Source of the DNA: Pirellulaceae bacterium
GTDB lineage: Bacteria > Planctomycetota > Planctomycetia > Pirellulales > Pirellulaceae
Assembly: GCA_020846515.1 (NCBI GenBank)
Contig: JADLDX010000594.1
Location: 1 to 8,503, forward strand
Length of the DNA: 8,503 nt
Direction: 5' to 3'
Both the position numbers and the translations under genes were made by a program. Below the pieces are notes generated by a model. It was not told the DNA's origin. It saw only the letters and a list, made by a program, of their open reading frames with translations, and searched no databases. Positions 5,981 through 8,503 of the stretch are shown piece after piece. The first letter of the stretch is position 1, and the number at the start of each line of letters is the position of its first letter.

Positions 5981-6020
5981 GTAGCCGAATACTTTGTGGC
6001 CGAATCGCTCCGCGACTCGG
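5981..6020 (+). repeat. REP-like hairpin, forward copy, with a GTAGCCGAAT/GTGGCCGAAT direct repeat
   Basis: GTAGCCGAAT (5981-5990) is repeated as GTGGCCGAAT (5996-6005). The second copy opens a tight hairpin: CCGAATCGC (6000-6008) pairs with GCGACTCGG (6012-6020) with one A-C mismatch around the loop TCC. It begins seven bases after the sulfatase stop. Layout and loop match the inverted hairpin at 6041-6069, so the two are read as one family. Confidence 0.6.
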
Positions 6021-6040
6021 TGTGTAAACGAACCCCCGGT

Positions 6041-6069
6041 AAAGCCCCGTCACGGAGTGCCGGGGCTAC
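6041..6069 (-). repeat. REP-like hairpin, inverted copy
   Basis: AGCCCCG (6043-6049) pairs with CGGGGCT (6061-6067); after a T-C mismatch, CAC (6051-6053) pairs with GTG (6057-6059), leaving a 3-nt loop. On the minus strand it reads GTAGCCCCGGCAC, loop TCC, then GTGACGGGGCT, so it has the same GTAGCC opening and TCC loop as the forward hairpin at 5996-6020. The stem could also act as a transcription barrier between sulfatase and PQQ dehydrogenase, but no T-run follows on the plus strand. Confidence 0.65.
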
Positions 6070-6133
6070 AAAGAGTGCCAGGGCCCCACTGTACTATCCC
6101 ACCTCCTACCACCTCCGAAGAGATGCCCTTGTT

Positions 6134-7999
6134 ATGCGTCAAGCAATTTCCAAATTGGCCGGTCTGTTGATTCTGCTGCCACTGGCTGTCGGTCATGCCC
6201 AGGACTGGATTTCGGTCGGCGGCGATCGCGGATGTCAGCGTTATTCGACGCTGACGCAAATCAACCGCGAAAATGTCGATCAGCTAAAGGTGGCTTGGAC
6301 GTTTCACACCGGCGAGGTCAAGGATGGTCGGGGCAAGACGATTGAATGCACGCCGATCATCATCGATGGCACGATGTTCATCACCACTGCCGAACGAATC
6401 GTGTTGGCCCTAGATGCCGCTACCGGTATGGTTCGCTGGCGATTTGATCCGCTATCGGCCGGCCCGCATGCGGGCCCGTTGTCATCGGGCGGTGTCAATC
6501 GCGGCGCCGCGTATTGGAGCGATGGCCAGGCGGGCGGCGCGCGGCGAATTCTGCATGGCACCTCCGATGGTCGCTTGTTCTCGATCGATGCCGCCACCGG
6601 CAAACTCGATCCAAAATTTGGCACTGCGGGTGTGAAAGACCTGCGCGAGGACTTGGAGCGAAAGATCGGCACAATGCCTTATGGCCCCACGTCAGCGCCG
6701 GCCATCTACGACGATCTGGTCATACTCGGTTTCTCCGTCGGTGAAGGGCCAGGCATCGCCGCGCCAGGTGATGTCCGCGCTTTTGATGTACGGACTGGTC
6801 AGCAGCGCTGGAGCTTTCGCACAGTGCCGCAAGCCGGTGAGTTCGGTCACGACACCTGGGCTGCGGGCAGCACGGACAATCGCGGTGGCGCCAATGCGTG
6901 GGGTGGCATCAGCGTCGATGTCGAGCGCGGTCTGGTGCTGTTTGGCACTGGATCAGCAGCCTTTGATTTTTTTGGTGGCGATCGCGCGGGTAACAACTTG
7001 TTCGCCAATTGCGTGGTAGCCGTCGATGCGCGAACTGGCAAACGACGCTGGCACTTTCAGACGCTACATCACGACCTGTGGGACCATGACATTCCGGTCT
7101 ATCCCAACGTGGTGTCCATCGTTCGCGATGGTCGGACGATACCGGCCGCCGCGCAAGTGACGAAGACGGGCTACGTGTTTGTGCTCAATCTCGAGACGGG
7201 CGAGCCGCTGTTTGAGGTGAAAGAGCAAGCGGTGCGGACCGATGCGGTCGAGGGCGAACAACCATCACCAACTCAACCCATTCCTGTCAAACCACCGCCC
7301 GTGGCGGCCCAACATTTTGATGAAACCAACATCACCAACATCGCGCCGGCCAACCGCCAGTTCGTTCTCGATAAACTGCGAACACTGCGCAGCGGACCGG
7401 CCTTCCTGCCGCCCAGTCTGGAAGGCTCGGTCGTCATACCCGGCTTTCACGGCGGTTCGAACTGGAGCGGCGCAGCGTTCGATCCTGAAACCAAGATCTT
7501 GTATTTGAACTCAACGAACTTACCCAACATTGTCCAGTTGCGACCGGCCGCCGCCGGCGCAGCTTATCGCTATGAACATGCCGGTTACATCCAGTTCCGT
7601 GATCAAGAAGGTTACCCAGCTATCGCACCGCCCTGGGGATTGCTGAACGCTATCGATCTATCGACCGGCGAGTTCGTATGGCGAACCGTGTTGGGTGAAT
7701 ACGAAGAGCTGACCAAACGCGGCGTACCACAAACGGGCACCGATAGCTTTGGTGGCGCGATCGTCACGGCGGGCGGCTTGGTGTTTATCGCTGGCACGCG
7801 CGACGAACGCATTCGCGCCTTTGATAAGTCGACGGGTAAGGTCCTGTGGGAACACAAGTTGCCAGCTGGTGGTTATGCTACACCGTCGACCTATTCCGTG
7901 GGTGGTAAACAATACGTGGTCATCGCCGCCGGTGGAGCTGGCAAACTAGGCACCAAAGCCGGCGATGCGTTTGTGGCTTTTGCGCTCAGCCCCAATTAA
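6134..7999 (+). CDS. Secreted PQQ-dependent dehydrogenase (glucose-dehydrogenase-like beta-propeller)
   Basis: 621-residue quinoprotein. Residues 1-22 are a signal peptide (basic start, hydrophobic LLILLPLAVG, cleavage at GHA-QD), so it acts in the periplasm. The mature part is an eight-bladed-type propeller, with blade ends such as ALDAATGMVRWRF, AFDVRTGQQRWSF, AVDARTGKRRWHF, AIDLSTGEFVWR and AFDKSTGKVLWEH. LHHDLWDHDIP at 311-321 carries the catalytic Asp region of membrane glucose dehydrogenase, and VTKTGYVFVLN near 342-352 the conserved Lys (K344). Unlike that enzyme it has no five-helix N-terminal membrane domain, and no C-terminal cytochrome c domain is present, so electrons must pass to a separate acceptor. 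No PQQ biosynthesis gene is in view. ATG 6134 is chosen because it starts a proper signal peptide; an upstream in-frame start at 5996 would translate the REP-like hairpins. A symporter follows after 31 nt. The sugar or alcohol substrate is unknown. Confidence 0.92.
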   Translation: MRQAISKLAGLLILLPLAVGHAQDWISVGGDRGCQRYSTLTQINRENVDQLKVAWTFHTGEVKDGRGKTIECTPIIIDGTMFITTAERIVLALDAATGMVRWRFDPLSAGPHAGPLSSGGVNRGAAYWSDGQAGGARRILHGTSDGRLFSIDAATGKLDPKFGTAGVKDLREDLERKIGTMPYGPTSAPAIYDDLVILGFSVGEGPGIAAPGDVRAFDVRTGQQRWSFRTVPQAGEFGHDTWAAGSTDNRGGANAWGGISVDVERGLVLFGTGSAAFDFFGGDRAGNNLFANCVVAVDARTGKRRWHFQTLHHDLWDHDIPVYPNVVSIVRDGRTIPAAAQVTKTGYVFVLNLETGEPLFEVKEQAVRTDAVEGEQPSPTQPIPVKPPPVAAQHFDETNITNIAPANRQFVLDKLRTLRSGPAFLPPSLEGSVVIPGFHGGSNWSGAAFDPETKILYLNSTNLPNIVQLRPAAAGAAYRYEHAGYIQFRDQEGYPAIAPPWGLLNAIDLSTGEFVWRTVLGEYEELTKRGVPQTGTDSFGGAIVTAGGLVFIAGTRDERIRAFDKSTGKVLWEHKLPAGGYATPSTYSVGGKQYVVIAAGGAGKLGTKAGDAFVAFALSPN

Positions 8000-8030
8000 A
8001 GACGGGACCGGCCACGTTGGATACCGCAAG

Positions 8031-8503
8031 ATGAAAACAGCCTACAAACACCTCACCTTCTGGGTCCTCTTGGCCGTCGTTACCGGCGTGATACTCGGAT
8101 GGCTGGTACCCGAACAAGCCGTGAAGCTTGAGCCGCTGGCCAAGGTGTTTGTGGAGATACTCAAGATCTTCGTCGGGCCGTTGATCTTCGTGACGGTCAC
8201 GCTGGGCATCGCATCGATGGGCGATCTCAAACGCGTGGGTCAGATCGGTGCCAAGGCGCTGATTTACTTTGAAGTGGTCACGACGTTTGCGTTACTGATT
8301 GGGATTGTGGTGGCTTACATCATTCGCGCTGGTGATGGAGTCTTGCCACCGGCGGCGGACGATGTGGCTCAGTTGCAAGCGAAGGTTCAAGAGTATCAAA
8401 CGCGAGCCGAAGATTTTTCTTGGCTGCACTTCCTACAAGGCAATCTGCCGCTGCAAGTACTCTTAGGTTCAGTGGTGGCCGGTGTGATCATCACTTTATT
8501 ACC
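8031..8503 (+). CDS. Dicarboxylate/cation symporter, DctA/GltP family (N-terminal part, runs off window)
   Basis: 157 complete codons are visible before the window ends. The protein begins MKTAYKHLTFWVLLAVVTGVILGWLVP (first membrane helix), then LAKVFVEILKIFVGPLIFVTVTLGIASMGDLKRVGQIGAKALIYFEVVTTFALLIGIVVAYII, the second and third helices with the conserved pattern of the dicarboxylate/amino acid:cation symporter (DAACS, SDF) family, close to DctA. A polar loop rich in Q, E and K (ADDVAQLQAKVQEYQTRAEDF) follows, then the start of another hydrophobic segment (LPLQVLLGSVVAGVIITLL). Family members take up succinate, fumarate, malate or glutamate with Na+ or H+ through the inner membrane. It is 31 nt after the PQQ dehydrogenase on the same strand and probably co-transcribed. 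No strong Shine-Dalgarno is seen. Substrate-determining regions lie beyond the window. Confidence 0.88.
   Translation, partial: MKTAYKHLTFWVLLAVVTGVILGWLVPEQAVKLEPLAKVFVEILKIFVGPLIFVTVTLGIASMGDLKRVGQIGAKALIYFEVVTTFALLIGIVVAYIIRAGDGVLPPAADDVAQLQAKVQEYQTRAEDFSWLHFLQGNLPLQVLLGSVVAGVIITLL

Noticed and set aside
5996..6133. In-frame N-terminal extension of the PQQ dehydrogenase
   Set aside because: It would translate the REP-like hairpins and bury the signal peptide; ATG 6134 begins a standard signal sequence.

Overview
The window (8.5 kb, moderately GC-rich by eye) looks like a chromosomal piece of a polysaccharide-degrading bacterium of the Planctomycetes/Verrucomicrobia (PVC) type. This is inferred from formylglycine sulfatases (one intact, one remnant carrying the HEAT-like tail common in planctomycetal sulfatases), a secreted PQQ-propeller dehydrogenase, sugar-acid enzymes, loosely spaced genes with weak Shine-Dalgarno signals, and several short palindromic intergenic repeats. 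No rRNA or tRNA gene or taxonomic marker gene is present, so the assignment is tentative.

Layout. 1-432: 3' remnant of a sulfatase, cut off by an in-frame stop at 58-60. 461-1285 (+): COG3618 amidohydrolase, a sugar-lactone hydrolase of the L-fucono/L-rhamnono-lactonase type. 1285-1366: long palindrome between convergent genes. 1372-1974 (-): stand-alone nucleotidyltransferase-fold protein with its own extended -10 promoter. 2215-3147 (+): aldo/keto reductase closely resembling plant L-galactose dehydrogenase and bacterial L-fucose (D-threo-aldose) dehydrogenase. 3271-4305 (+): zinc-dependent medium-chain dehydrogenase. 4484-5974 (+): secreted sulfatase. 5981-6069: pair of opposed REP-like hairpins. 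6134-7999 (+): secreted PQQ-dependent dehydrogenase. 8031-8503 (+): N-terminal part of a DctA-type dicarboxylate/cation symporter, running off the window.

How the genes fit together. The best reading is a locus for sulfated deoxy-L-sugars such as fucoidan-derived L-fucose, or for L-galactose from porphyran-type polymers. The exported sulfatase removes sulfate, the aldo/keto reductase oxidises the free sugar at C1 to a lactone, the amidohydrolase opens the lactone to the aldonate, and the zinc dehydrogenase may oxidise a later intermediate (2-keto-3-deoxy-L-fuconate is one candidate). The expected sugar-acid dehydratase and the terminal hydrolase or aldolase are not in the window. The PQQ enzyme and the symporter (31-nt gap) may be a second, periplasmic oxidation/uptake module. 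The substrate is an inference from family resemblance and neighbourhood.

The most unusual structures are intergenic: a 22-bp-armed palindrome containing GGGGTCAGGTCTATTTT that supplies the last base of a stop codon, a BIME-like pair of hairpins, and an ATCCGTG repeat. The nucleotidyltransferase gene sits antisense inside the sugar gene set and looks like an inserted accessory gene.
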